Assembly: GCA_041481445.1 (NCBI GenBank)
Contig: JBGPBV010000116.1
Coordinates: 1-22,704 of the forward strand
Length of the DNA stretch: 22,704 bases
Direction: 5' to 3'
Origin: AA29 sp041481445
GTDB lineage: Bacteria > Acidobacteriota > Vicinamibacteria > Fen-336
Each line of letters opens with the position of its first letter. Position 1 is the first letter of the stretch. The notes beneath the pieces were generated by a model. It made no database searches and was not told the origin of the DNA. It saw only the letters and a list, made by a program, of their open reading frames with translations. Position numbers and translations under genes: made by a program. Positions 1 to 9,318 of the stretch are shown in pieces.

Positions 1-2679
1 GCGCCCATCACGCCGCCCAGCATCGATTCGCCCGCCCACGGCTCGCGCGTGGCCACCTCGCATCCGACGCTGGTGGTCAACAACGCGTCCACCTCGGAGC
101 CGGTGCCGCTGCGATACACGTTCGAGCTCTACGCGGACGCCGCCCTCAACGTCCCCCTGCCGGGCGCGTCCGGGATCGCGGAGACGCCGGCGCGCACGGG
201 CTGGACGGTGCCCACGAACCTCGGAGAGGACCAGACCTACTACTGGCGCGCGCGCGCCACCGACGGCTTCTCCTCGAGCCCGTGGTCGGCGGTGGCGTCG
301 TTCACGGTGGACGCGGCCAACCGGCCGCCGTTCGCGCCGCTGCCGGACCAGCCGGCGGCGGGGGCGCGGGTGGCCTCCCGCGAGGTGACGCTGGTCGTCC
401 GCAACGCGACCGACCCCGACGGCGATACCCTGACCTACGACCTGCGCCTGGCCACGGATGCCGGCATGACGGCCATCGTGACCAGCGTCGCCGGGATCGC
501 GGAGACCCCCGCCTTCACCTCCTGGGCGGTGCCGCTCGTGCTGGACGAGGACGCGACCTACTGGTGGAGCGCGCGCGCCTTCGACGGCTTCGCGTACTCG
601 CCGTGGTCGGAGCCGGTCTCCTTCACCGTCGACAGCGTCAACGCCTCGCCCTCCGCGCCCACGCCCTTGAGGCCGGCGGCGGGGGCGGACGTCACCACGC
701 TCTCGCCCGAGCTCGTGGTGGCGAACGCCACCGACCTCGAGGGCGATCCGCTCGCCTATCACTTCGAGATCGACGTCTCGGCGTCGTTCGACTCCGCGGA
801 GCGGCAGGTCTCGCCCGCGGTGCCCTCGGGGGCGACGGAGACGGCCTGGACGCCGCCCTTGCCGCTGCGCGACAACACCGCCTACTTCTGGCGCGCGGCC
901 GCGGACGACGGGCACAGCACGGGGCCGTTCGCCTCCAGCCGGTTCTTCGTCGACCTCGTGAACGAGCCGCCGAGCGTGCCCGTGCCCCTGGCCCCGGCCG
1001 CGGGAGCGGTGGTGGCCACGCCCACGCCGACCCTGCGCGCGCGCAATGCCACGGATCCCGAGCACGACGTCCTGACCTACGAGTTCGAGGTGCGCGACGC
1101 CGGGAGCGTCGTGGTGGCGACGGCGGCCGGCGTGCCCGAGGGACCGGCGGAGACGACCTGGCCCGTCGCTCCCGCCCTCGGCGAGGACCAGAGCTACTCC
1201 TGGCGCGTGCGCGCCTCCGACGGCCCGCTCGCCAGCGGCTGGAGCGCCCAGGTGCCGTTCCGCGTCAACGCCCAGCCCGACCCGCCGACCGCGCCCACCT
1301 TGATCGCGCCGCCGGAAGGGGCCGAGGTCGGCGTGCGGAGGCCGGCCCTGGTGGTGGCCAACGCGACCAGCCCCGACGGGTCGGCCCTCACCTACGAGTT
1401 CGAGCTGTACCGCCAGGCCGCCGACGGGACGCTCACGCTGGTGGAAGCGGCCGCCGGTGTCCTCCCCGGCCCCGACCGCACCTCCTTCACGCCCACGGCC
1501 GACCTCCCCGACGGGGCCTACAGCTGGCGCGCCCGGGCCCGCGACGCCCGCCAGGCCGGACCCTGGATGGCCAGCGCGCACTTCACCGTCCTCGTGGACT
1601 TGCCGCCCGCTCCGCCCACCGGGCTCCGCGCCGTGCCCGGCGATGCGCGCGTCACGCTGTCCTGGAACGCGAGCCCCGAGCCCGACGTGACGAGCTATCG
1701 CGTGTACCGAGGCTCCGTCACCGGCGGTCCGTACGTCCTCCAGGGGACCACGACCACGCCGTCGTTCCTCGACACCGCCGTCGTCAACGGGACCACGTAC
1801 TACTACGTCGTGACCGCGCGCGACGCGCGCCAGGAGAGCGCCTTCTCCGCGGAGGTGGCGGCCACGCCGCGCGCGGCCGGCGGCGTGATCCAGGCCGAAG
1901 TGAGCTACAGCCCGGACACCGTGGAGGCCGGCTGCCTGCTGTGCCGTTGCGTCTCCGGCGGGGACCACGGCCACGGCAATTCCCGGGAGGGGCACGACGA
2001 GGGTGACGTCTGCGACGACGACGACCATCACCAGCGGGACCATGCGCCTCGCGATGGGCATGACGAGGGCCACGGCGACGACGATCACGGCTGTCCCTTC
2101 TGGATCTACGCGACGATCGAGCTGCCCGGGGGCCTCTCCCCCTCCGGCATCGACCGCAGCTCGCTCCGCCTGGCCGGAGACGTCCCCGCCGATGCACACT
2201 TCGCGTCGATCGTGGATCACGACCATGACCACCTGCTCGAGCTCTCCGTGCGCTTCCGCCTCTCGCTCCTGTCCCCGCACCTCCTGAGCGGCGCGAACGT
2301 CCTTCGGCTCACCGGCCTCGTGGACGGCCGGCCCTTCGAGGGGAGCGCCACCCTCCGGGTGTCGGCGCTGGCGGTGAGCGCCTTCATCACGCCGCGGACG
2401 CTGAAGCTCAAGTCGCAGGGCCAGTGGGTGCAGGCGCAGCTCGAATTCGAGTCGGACTGCGGACGGGCCGACGACGTCGACGTCTCCAGCCTGAGGCTCA
2501 ACGGCGTCGTCCGGGCCGGGCACACGGAGACGGCCGGCAGTGGAACGCTGATCGTGAAGTTCGACCGCCGGGCGGTGGAGGCGACGGTGTCCCCCGGCGA
2601 GCACGTCGAGATGCGCGTCACCGGCCGGGCTCGCGGCCTGCCGTTCACGGCCGTGGACTACATCCGGGTGATCCGGTGA
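1..2679 (+). CDS. Surface/exported protein with tandem fibronectin-like repeats and two C-terminal beta modules (5' partial)
   Basis: The frame is open from base 1, and the first codons already belong to a repeat unit, so the gene begins upstream; the GTG at 49 is not the true start. Five units of about 105 residues begin near 1, 319, 640, 961 and 1276. Each has a proline-rich opening, a PAAGA-V segment, an NATDP-GD-LTY strand and a W-ARA-DG-S-WS strand, typical of Ig/FN3-like surface repeats. A clearer FN3 domain follows (about 1597-1875). The C-terminus holds two related beta modules (about 1890-2370 and 2371-2679), each with an SSLRL strand and ending in a TG/GR-F pattern. The first contains a Cys/His/Asp-rich insertion. 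The role is inferred to be adhesion, scaffold or ligand binding outside the cell. No catalytic motif is visible. It is followed after 23 bases by a small secreted-protein gene. Confidence 0.85.
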   Translation, partial: APITPPSIDSPAHGSRVATSHPTLVVNNASTSEPVPLRYTFELYADAALNVPLPGASGIAETPARTGWTVPTNLGEDQTYYWRARATDGFSSSPWSAVASFTVDAANRPPFAPLPDQPAAGARVASREVTLVVRNATDPDGDTLTYDLRLATDAGMTAIVTSVAGIAETPAFTSWAVPLVLDEDATYWWSARAFDGFAYSPWSEPVSFTVDSVNASPSAPTPLRPAAGADVTTLSPELVVANATDLEGDPLAYHFEIDVSASFDSAERQVSPAVPSGATETAWTPPLPLRDNTAYFWRAAADDGHSTGPFASSRFFVDLVNEPPSVPVPLAPAAGAVVATPTPTLRARNATDPEHDVLTYEFEVRDAGSVVVATAAGVPEGPAETTWPVAPALGEDQSYSWRVRASDGPLASGWSAQVPFRVNAQPDPPTAPTLIAPPEGAEVGVRRPALVVANATSPDGSALTYEFELYRQAADGTLTLVEAAAGVLPGPDRTSFTPTADLPDGAYSWRARARDARQAGPWMASAHFTVLVDLPPAPPTGLRAVPGDARVTLSWNASPEPDVTSYRVYRGSVTGGPYVLQGTTTTPSFLDTAVVNGTTYYYVVTARDARQESAFSAEVAATPRAAGGVIQAEVSYSPDTVEAGCLLCRCVSGGDHGHGNSREGHDEGDVCDDDDHHQRDHAPRDGHDEGHGDDDHGCPFWIYATIELPGGLSPSGIDRSSLRLAGDVPADAHFASIVDHDHDHLLELSVRFRLSLLSPHLLSGANVLRLTGLVDGRPFEGSATLRVSALAVSAFITPRTLKLKSQGQWVQAQLEFESDCGRADDVDVSSLRLNGVVRAGHTETAGSGTLIVKFDRRAVEATVSPGEHVEMRVTGRARGLPFTAVDYIRVIR
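319..1599 (+). repeat. Tandem protein-coding repeats, four full units of about 320 bases
   Basis: Units start at 319, 640, 961 and about 1276, and a fifth, partial unit occupies 1-318. The period is about 315-321 bases (105-107 codons). The recurring protein signature is N-PP-AP at the start, PAAGA-V, LVV-NATDP and SWRARA/YWRA-DG. The units are diverged rather than identical, so this is an old domain duplication and not a recent expansion. Further units probably lie upstream of the window. Confidence 0.75.
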
Positions 2680-2702
2680 GCGCGGACGGAGGGGTGACCT
2701 CG

Positions 2703-3224
2703 ATGAGGATCGGGATGCGAGGGCTCGTCGCCGTAGTCGGGTTGTGCCTGGCGCCGTGCCTGGCGCCGTGCGTGGCCGCCCAGGAGCGGCACGAGGAGCA
2801 TCAGGTCCAGCCGCCGCCCGGCGTCCCCGGCGCGGCGGAAGGCGCCCCGTCCGAGATGAGCGCGCCCCCCGCGCCCCCGCCGGGACCGACGGAAGCGGAC
2901 GTCCGCGGCCAGTTCGACCCGCCGGCCGGCGCCGGCCGCGATCCCGCCCGCGTGGCGCAGTCCCGCCTGGTGGCCCTCGAGAACGGGACGGCCCGTCTCC
3001 AGTTCCCGGACGGGGAGGCCCTGGTGCGCGTCGGCAGCGTGATCGGCGGCGACGTCGTCAAGAGCGTGCGCGGGCGGCAGATCCTCCTCGAGCGACGCCC
3101 GGCCGCCGGGGCGTCGGGCGGGGAGGGCCTCGTGGTCGTGACGTTCGGCGCGGACGGCCGCGCGCGCGTGCGCGTCTTCTGGACGAAGGACCCCTCGGCC
3201 GCGGCCGCGCCGGAGGTGCGCTAG
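2703..3224 (+). CDS. Small secreted protein of unknown function
   Basis: The product is 173 residues. The ATG at 2703 is chosen because GGAGGGG lies 8 bases upstream (2688-2694) and a signal peptide follows directly: a basic start, a hydrophobic stretch, and a likely cleavage after VAA near residue 26. The cysteines in the hydrophobic stretch do not form a good lipobox. Residues about 30-85 are rich in Pro and Ala and probably unstructured. The C-terminal part (about 85-165) alternates short beta strands, including NGTARLQFPDGEALVRVG and a later VVVTFGADGRARVRVF. This loosely recalls the small beta domains of GspC/PilP-like secretion proteins, but that likeness is only an inference. It sits 23 bases after the repeat protein and 1 base before the giant multidomain gene, so co-expression is likely. 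No function is assigned. Confidence 0.75.
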   Translation: MRIGMRGLVAVVGLCLAPCLAPCVAAQERHEEHQVQPPPGVPGAAEGAPSEMSAPPAPPPGPTEADVRGQFDPPAGAGRDPARVAQSRLVALENGTARLQFPDGEALVRVGSVIGGDVVKSVRGRQILLERRPAAGASGGEGLVVVTFGADGRARVRVFWTKDPSAAAAPEVR

Positions 3225-3225
3225 C

Positions 3226-6200
3226 GTGAAACGGGCCTCCGCGCTGCTCGTCGTGACGGGCCTCCTGGCCAGCGCTTCCGGCGCGGCGGAAGCCAGCGAG
3301 GCCGCGCGCCTGCGCCGCGCGCTCGAGGAGGCGGGCGAAGGCCGTCTCCGGGCCGGCCAGGGCGTCGCCGGCCTCGGCCGGTTCGAGGCCGAGGTCGAGG
3401 CGCAGCGGGCCGCGTTCCGGGCGGCGGCGGCGCGGCCGCTCCCCCCCAAGGCGACGGCGCGGCTCGCCGAAGCCCGCGCCAACTACGAAGCCGGTCAGGG
3501 GCGTCTCCTCGAGATGCTGAAGCTCTTGAACGCGCCCGCCCCGGGCCCGGGGCCGGCCTCCCCGGCCGACGCCCGCGCCCGCGCCGCCTCCCTGGAGGAC
3601 GCGCGCGCGCTGGCCGCGCGCATCGAGGAGGCCGAGCGCCGGGAGCCGCTGTCGAGCGAGCTGCGCGTGCGCGCGCCGCGTCTGCGGCCGCCCGCCCTGC
3701 CCGTGGCGGCGCCGGGCGCGGCCCCGCAGGCGCGGGCCGCGCTGACGGGTGCGACCGAGGAGCGTCCGATCGGGCCGGTGTCACCCCTGCTGCGACAGGT
3801 GGCGGCGGGTCTGGGCGGGGCGCTCGAGATCTATACCTTCGTCCGCAACAGCATCGCCTCCGAGCTCTACTACGGCGCGCTCAAGGGCCCCGTCGAGACC
3901 TACCTCGAGCGCGGCGGCAACGACGCGGACACGGCCGCCCTCCTCATCGAGCTGCTGCGCGCCAAGGGGATCCCCGCCCGCTACGTGGTCGGCACCGCCG
4001 AGGTCCCGTCGGCGACCCTGCTCCGGCTGGCCGGGACCGCCGGCACGATCGAGGACGCCGTGCGCGCGCTCGACCGCGCGGGCATCCCGGGCGAGCCGGT
4101 GCTTTCGGCGGGCGGGATCTCCGCGGTGCGGATGGCCCGGGTCTGGGTCGAGGCCTACCTGCCCTACGTCAACTACCGCGGGCTCGACATCGACGCCCAG
4201 GGCAAGGCCTGGGTGCCTCTCGACGCCGCCTTCAAGCTCCACGAGGCGGCCGGCGGGCTGGACGCCGTCTCGGAGCTCGGCTTCGACCCGCGGGCCGCGT
4301 TCGACGAGTACCTGCTGGAGCCGCGCACGGAAACGCCGCGTGAGTTCGTACGGGCCCGCGTCGAAGCCCTCCTGGCCGCGCAGCGTCCGGGTACGACCTA
4401 CGCCCAGGTCCTGGCCTCGGCGGGCGCCGCCGGCGAGACCCTCGGCCTCCTCCCCAACACGCTGCCCTATGCGGCGACCGGAGCCGAGGTCTCGTACGCG
4501 CTGCCCCCGGCCCTGACCCATCGCGTCGGGTTCCACGCGGAAGCGGGGTCGTCCTCCCTCCTCGATCACGAGCTCGATGCCGCCGACGTGCTGGGCGACC
4601 GCGTCACCATCGACTTCGAGCCGTTCGACGACGAGGACCGCGCGGTGGTGGCGCTCTACGGCGGGATGCGGGAGACGCCGCCCTACCTCTTCGAGGTGCG
4701 GCCGGTCCTGCGGCTGGGCGGCGTGGTGGTGGCGGGGGGCGGTGCCGTCGGCTTCGGCGTGAAGTACACGCTGCGCCTGGACCTGCGCACGCCCTCGGGC
4801 ACGGAGACGGTGACCAATACGCTGCTGGCCGGGAACCTCACCGCCATCGGCTTCGGCGGCCGCCAGGGCACGACGAGCGAGACGAGCCAGGACGAGGCGG
4901 CGCAGATCCTGGCCGGGATCGCCTTCGGCTACCTGGAGCGATGGAACGAAGGGGATGCGGAGCTGGCCGCCCTCCTGCGCGTGGTGCCGATCCGGCCCAC
5001 GCTCTCCGCCTGCTTCGCCATGTCCGACATCGACGTGCAGTACGCCGGCGGCGATGCCCTCTTTCCGCTGACCTTCGACTGGAAGGGCGTGGCCATCGAC
5101 GCCGACTTCCGTCCCATGGCCCCCGTCGGGATCGAGACGCGCGCGCGCGAGGCGCAGTTCGCGCTGCTCTCCGGCCTGGAGGGCACCGTGCTCGAGGAGC
5201 GCGTCCTGGCCCAGAGCCTGGAGGTCGAGTCCGTCTCCACGGCCAGCGCCCTGCAGCTCGCGCACGCCCAGGGCGTGGAGGTGGTGGACGTCACGGGCGC
5301 GAACGTCGACACCGTAGTCCCCGCCCTGCCCTTCGACGACTCGGTCAAGGAAGAGATCCGGGGGGCGGTCGAAGCCGGACGGCTGGCGCGCGTGCCCGTG
5401 GCGCCCGTTACGAAGCTGGCCTGGACCGGCGTGGGCTACATCCTGCTGAACGAGGAGACGGGCGAGGCCGCCTACCAGCTCCAGGGCGGGCACTCGGGCG
5501 GCGTGACGGCGGCCGCCGTGGACGGCTTCCCCCCGCGGCTCCGCCCGCTCCTGCACGATCCGGGGACGGAGACGGCCGACTGCCAGGACCCGAAGAAGAA
5601 GCTGCCGGCGAGCCTGGAGCCCGTCTCCGAAGCCGTGAGCCTGGGCGTCGTCAACACGAAGCTGGACGAGCCGATCCGCGTGCGCGTGAAGGACGCCGAG
5701 GGCAACTTCCTCCCCGGCGCCTGCGTCGCCTTCACCGTTCTCGTCGGGGGCGGCCAGCTCGTCCTGCCCTCCACGCAGGCCGAGGGTGACCAGGTGGTGG
5801 TGCTGTCCGACGGTTCCGGAGTCGCGGCCGTGGACTTCCGGCCGGGCAAGAGCACGCGCATCGTGCCGCGCTTCTTCTGCGAGGACGGGCGCAACTGCAC
5901 GGGCGACGACCCCGACCAGTACACGCAAGTGGGCCTCAACCAGGTCACGGTCTCGGCGGGGGGCGCGCGCCTGGCCGAGCCGTTCACCGTCTACGCCCTG
6001 CCCGACGGGCAGTGCGGGCACCCGGGCGGGGCCTGCCAGGCCAAGCTGGCTCTCAACACTCCCCGCTTCCAGACCGGCGCCTTCAACATGTCGGTCGGCG
6101 GGCCGATGCAGGTCGCCGTCCTCGACCAGTACGACAACCCGCTCTCGAACTACGCGGTCCGCTTCGCGGCCGAGCCCACGCCCACCATCGGCACGCCGCC

Positions 6201-9200
6201 GGACGGCTGGTCGCTGTTCCGGGAGGAGGCCACCCAGACGCCGGGCAAGGTCCTCAAGCCGGCCGACCACCGCAAGTGCATCGAGGCCGATGCCAGCCCT
6301 GGCCTCGGGGACTGCGCGGGCGAGGCGGCCGACGTGACCGTGCGCTCCTCGCCGGTCGGCGCCATCGCCTACGCGGTGGTGGGGGACAGCCCGTACAGCC
6401 GCTACGACTACGACATCGGCACCGCCGCCGAGCAGAAGCGGCTCGTCGTCTCCTACGGCACGGTGGGGTGGCTCTGCGGCAGCCCGCGACGCACCGATTG
6501 CTCCAACGTCGACGAGCCCACGACGATCGTCATCAACGGCACGCGGCCGCGGCGGGTCAACCGGCACAACGACTTCATCGAGGCCTACAAGGTGGGCACC
6601 ACCGGCGACGTGACCGTCTGGGCCACCTCGATCGAGGAAGGCAATACCATCTACAAGGATGGCGACCCGGACGAGGACGGACCGAACTTCCGCACGCGCG
6701 GCAACAACACCTACAAGCGGAAGCGCCTGGAGGACTCCAGGTTCGTGGGGAAGCCCCTGACCGTCGGCACCGGGGTGATCCCGGCGGTGGCGGCGCACGT
6801 CGGCAACGGGAACTACCGCGCCGACATGCGGCTCTCGACCACGCCCCAGGACAACATCGTGGACTTCGACACGATCCAGACGCCGCCGGTGATCCGCTAC
6901 CTGAACGAGTTCCCCGGCAATCATCGCGGCAGCTACTACCGGGTGGCGCCCCTCTACCTCGATTTCGCCAACAACGCGGCGCGGCGCGCCCCGAACCCGA
7001 ACCTCCCATGGCGGGGCGGCTTCCAGTTCACGCTCTGGGGCGCGAAGGTGGAGATCGCCAAGGTCTCTCCGACCAGCATCCTCCTCGCCGACGGCCCGCT
7101 CACCACGGCCGGCGAGCCCGCGTCTCCCACCACCACCCACAGCGTCCAGGTCAAGCACCTCATCCAGCCCGAGGGGTGGCGCCGGATCCTGGATCCCTGG
7201 CTGGTCTTCTTCAGCCTCCAGGACGCCCAGGGCGCTGTCGTCGCCGCCACCCAGGCCGGAGACGACTTCAGCGCGCCGACCTCCGACCGTTTCTCGATCC
7301 CGCGCGGAGTGTCGCTCGCCCGCGGCGACTACACGGCCAACCTCGAGGTCCAGTCGGTGGGCAAGGATTCCATCGGCGCCCCCGGCGGTGGTATCAAGGC
7401 CGACCCGAAAGCGATCAGGGCCAGCCGGGTCAACTTCGTGATGGACGCCAACAACGACACCCTCGTCGACGAGAAGGACGAGGAGACGCTGCGCAAGCAG
7501 CCCGGAGCGACCTTCCACTTCTGGGAAGGCGATCCCGACCGCGCCCTGAAGGCGGAGTCCCCCCAGGACGGCAACGGCCTCCACCTGCTCGAGGAGTACG
7601 CCACCCTGCGGGTCGTCCTCGACGACGCGCTCCCCGGGGGGGAGCAGTTGTCCCTGCGCCTGGCCGGGGCGGGCCTCGCCATGCGCGTCGTCCCCCACGT
7701 CGGCGCCAGCAGCGGCTGTGGCACCAAGTCCTATCTCTGCAACCTGCAGCTGGCCCAGCAGCAGGACGGCCGGCGATTGATCCAGGAGCAGCACTCCCTC
7801 GACGACGTGGTCAAGCTGCAGCTCCCGCTCCCGGCCGGCAAGAACGACTACATCTACCGCTGCTCGCCCAACAAGACCGCGGGCGAGACGTGCTCGGGCG
7901 TGCTCAAGCTCGTGCGTGACGTGGACGGCACGCTCGAGACCCTCATCGAGCGCAACGTGAGCTTTCCGCCCATCGAGAGCCTCCTGAGCGTCTACTCCGC
8001 CCGCCTGCCCACCGAATCGACGACGGTCGCCTCCAGCGCCTCCGCCGTTCCCGGCTGGGCCGCACTGCCTCCCGCCTCCGAAGCGCCCAAGATCTTCGTC
8101 TTCGTGCACGGGTACAACGTCCCGCTGTCCAACGCCCTCGACCGATGGTTCCCCATGGTCTTCAAGCGCCTCTACTGGGTCGGCCTGCCCCTGATCAAGG
8201 AGCAGAAGGAGAAGGCCGAGGAGCGCTTCCACATGGTCGGTTTCACCTGGCCGGGCAACCAGGGGTCGATCCTCGGCACCGACACCTCGCCCTATCCCCC
8301 GAACGAGTTCAACGCCATGCAGGCAGCGGTGCCCCTCGCCATGTTCCTGACCGACGACGGGAACGACGGCGTGTACCGCCGCGACGTCCAGGTCATGGCC
8401 CACAGCCTGGGGAACATGGTGGTGAACGAGGCCCTGTCGATGGCGCCCGGGGGGACGGTGAAGCGGTACATCATGAACGAGGCCGCGCTGGCCGCGGAAG
8501 CGTTCGCCCCCTCCCTCTACAATCCGTCGACGCTCGAGCTCGACGAGCTGGACTCCACCGTGCACAAGTGGGGATTCCCGGACGACGCCCAGGACACCTC
8601 GGTCGGGAACTGGGTCCGGCAGGCGCAGGCCATGCACGACGAGCGGTTCGTCCCGAGCACCGCCTGCACCGGCCCCTCCACCGGTCCTCCCCCGCCAGGC
8701 CCCTCCGACCTCATCCGCTGGGAGAGAGCGAAGGAGGACGCCAAGAACGCGAACCGGGACCTCCCCGAGCCCCTCTACGACCGGCGCTGGCGCCCCTTCA
8801 CCAACACCTTCAGCGCCTGGACGGGCGTGTACGCGAACGTGCCGGCCCGGACCCAGCTCTTCAATACGTACAATCCTCGCGACCCCGCCATCACCATCGG
8901 CGACACCAGCGGTTTCCGGGCCTGGCGCTTCGTGCAGCGGAACCTCAAGCCCTTCGTGCCCCCGCTCGGCCTGGGTCACGACGACCGGTGCACGCTCTTC
9001 TGGGCGCCCCTCGTGGACCAGGACGCGGCCCAGCAGGACGCCGTCTGGCTCAACGGGCGGACCTGGCCCGGCCTCGGCGCCGTCAAGCCCGCGACCGAGA
9101 TCGGACGGCTCACCCGCCGGTGGGGAGAGCGTGCATACTGGTTCGCCACGCGCTCGGGAGCCGCGGGCTCGATGGTGATCACCCAGTCCTCGAGCAGCAT

Positions 9201-9318
9201 CGAGCAGCGCTCGTTCGAGGCGGTCGGCGGCGACCGGCACAACTACCTCTTCCGCGAGCGGGCGCTGCCCCCGCTCTGGGACACCTATGGATATCTCAAG
9301 GACGTTCTGCTGCGCTGA
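3226..9318 (+). CDS. Giant exported protein: transglutaminase-like, Big-1 Ig-like and alpha/beta-hydrolase domains
   Basis: The product is 2030 residues. The GTG at 3226 has GGAGG 9 bases upstream (3212-3216) and opens a signal peptide. Residues about 25-110 are helical and Ala/Glu-rich. Residues about 195-340 match the transglutaminase-like domain found in large surface proteins: GGNDADTAALLIELLRAKGIPARYV, cited here only by its core LLRAKGIPARYV, then WVEAY and WVPLD. The usual Cys and His are absent (the segment around N232-A238, and R305 before VWVE), while D333 remains. A region to about 790 ends in a YQL-GG-SGG segment seen in the same family. Big-1-like Ig domains follow at about 805-920 and 950-1060. 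The C-terminus (about 1620-2030) is an alpha/beta-hydrolase with an oxyanion-type HG (1628-1629) and nucleophile motif AHSLG (S1727); H near RHNYLF may complete the triad. Six close Cys pairs suggest disulfides. The substrate is unknown; lipase or esterase activity is inferred. Confidence 0.82.
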   Translation: MKRASALLVVTGLLASASGAAEASEAARLRRALEEAGEGRLRAGQGVAGLGRFEAEVEAQRAAFRAAAARPLPPKATARLAEARANYEAGQGRLLEMLKLLNAPAPGPGPASPADARARAASLEDARALAARIEEAERREPLSSELRVRAPRLRPPALPVAAPGAAPQARAALTGATEERPIGPVSPLLRQVAAGLGGALEIYTFVRNSIASELYYGALKGPVETYLERGGNDADTAALLIELLRAKGIPARYVVGTAEVPSATLLRLAGTAGTIEDAVRALDRAGIPGEPVLSAGGISAVRMARVWVEAYLPYVNYRGLDIDAQGKAWVPLDAAFKLHEAAGGLDAVSELGFDPRAAFDEYLLEPRTETPREFVRARVEALLAAQRPGTTYAQVLASAGAAGETLGLLPNTLPYAATGAEVSYALPPALTHRVGFHAEAGSSSLLDHELDAADVLGDRVTIDFEPFDDEDRAVVALYGGMRETPPYLFEVRPVLRLGGVVVAGGGAVGFGVKYTLRLDLRTPSGTETVTNTLLAGNLTAIGFGGRQGTTSETSQDEAAQILAGIAFGYLERWNEGDAELAALLRVVPIRPTLSACFAMSDIDVQYAGGDALFPLTFDWKGVAIDADFRPMAPVGIETRAREAQFALLSGLEGTVLEERVLAQSLEVESVSTASALQLAHAQGVEVVDVTGANVDTVVPALPFDDSVKEEIRGAVEAGRLARVPVAPVTKLAWTGVGYILLNEETGEAAYQLQGGHSGGVTAAAVDGFPPRLRPLLHDPGTETADCQDPKKKLPASLEPVSEAVSLGVVNTKLDEPIRVRVKDAEGNFLPGACVAFTVLVGGGQLVLPSTQAEGDQVVVLSDGSGVAAVDFRPGKSTRIVPRFFCEDGRNCTGDDPDQYTQVGLNQVTVSAGGARLAEPFTVYALPDGQCGHPGGACQAKLALNTPRFQTGAFNMSVGGPMQVAVLDQYDNPLSNYAVRFAAEPTPTIGTPPDGWSLFREEATQTPGKVLKPADHRKCIEADASPGLGDCAGEAADVTVRSSPVGAIAYAVVGDSPYSRYDYDIGTAAEQKRLVVSYGTVGWLCGSPRRTDCSNVDEPTTIVINGTRPRRVNRHNDFIEAYKVGTTGDVTVWATSIEEGNTIYKDGDPDEDGPNFRTRGNNTYKRKRLEDSRFVGKPLTVGTGVIPAVAAHVGNGNYRADMRLSTTPQDNIVDFDTIQTPPVIRYLNEFPGNHRGSYYRVAPLYLDFANNAARRAPNPNLPWRGGFQFTLWGAKVEIAKVSPTSILLADGPLTTAGEPASPTTTHSVQVKHLIQPEGWRRILDPWLVFFSLQDAQGAVVAATQAGDDFSAPTSDRFSIPRGVSLARGDYTANLEVQSVGKDSIGAPGGGIKADPKAIRASRVNFVMDANNDTLVDEKDEETLRKQPGATFHFWEGDPDRALKAESPQDGNGLHLLEEYATLRVVLDDALPGGEQLSLRLAGAGLAMRVVPHVGASSGCGTKSYLCNLQLAQQQDGRRLIQEQHSLDDVVKLQLPLPAGKNDYIYRCSPNKTAGETCSGVLKLVRDVDGTLETLIERNVSFPPIESLLSVYSARLPTESTTVASSASAVPGWAALPPASEAPKIFVFVHGYNVPLSNALDRWFPMVFKRLYWVGLPLIKEQKEKAEERFHMVGFTWPGNQGSILGTDTSPYPPNEFNAMQAAVPLAMFLTDDGNDGVYRRDVQVMAHSLGNMVVNEALSMAPGGTVKRYIMNEAALAAEAFAPSLYNPSTLELDELDSTVHKWGFPDDAQDTSVGNWVRQAQAMHDERFVPSTACTGPSTGPPPPGPSDLIRWERAKEDAKNANRDLPEPLYDRRWRPFTNTFSAWTGVYANVPARTQLFNTYNPRDPAITIGDTSGFRAWRFVQRNLKPFVPPLGLGHDDRCTLFWAPLVDQDAAQQDAVWLNGRTWPGLGAVKPATEIGRLTRRWGERAYWFATRSGAAGSMVITQSSSSIEQRSFEAVGGDRHNYLFRERALPPLWDTYGYLKDVLLR

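Noticed and set aside
282..2006. Long open frame overlapping the repeat protein in another plus frame
   Set aside because: It is Arg/Gly/Ala-rich low-complexity sequence, an out-of-frame reading of the repeat protein with no domain.
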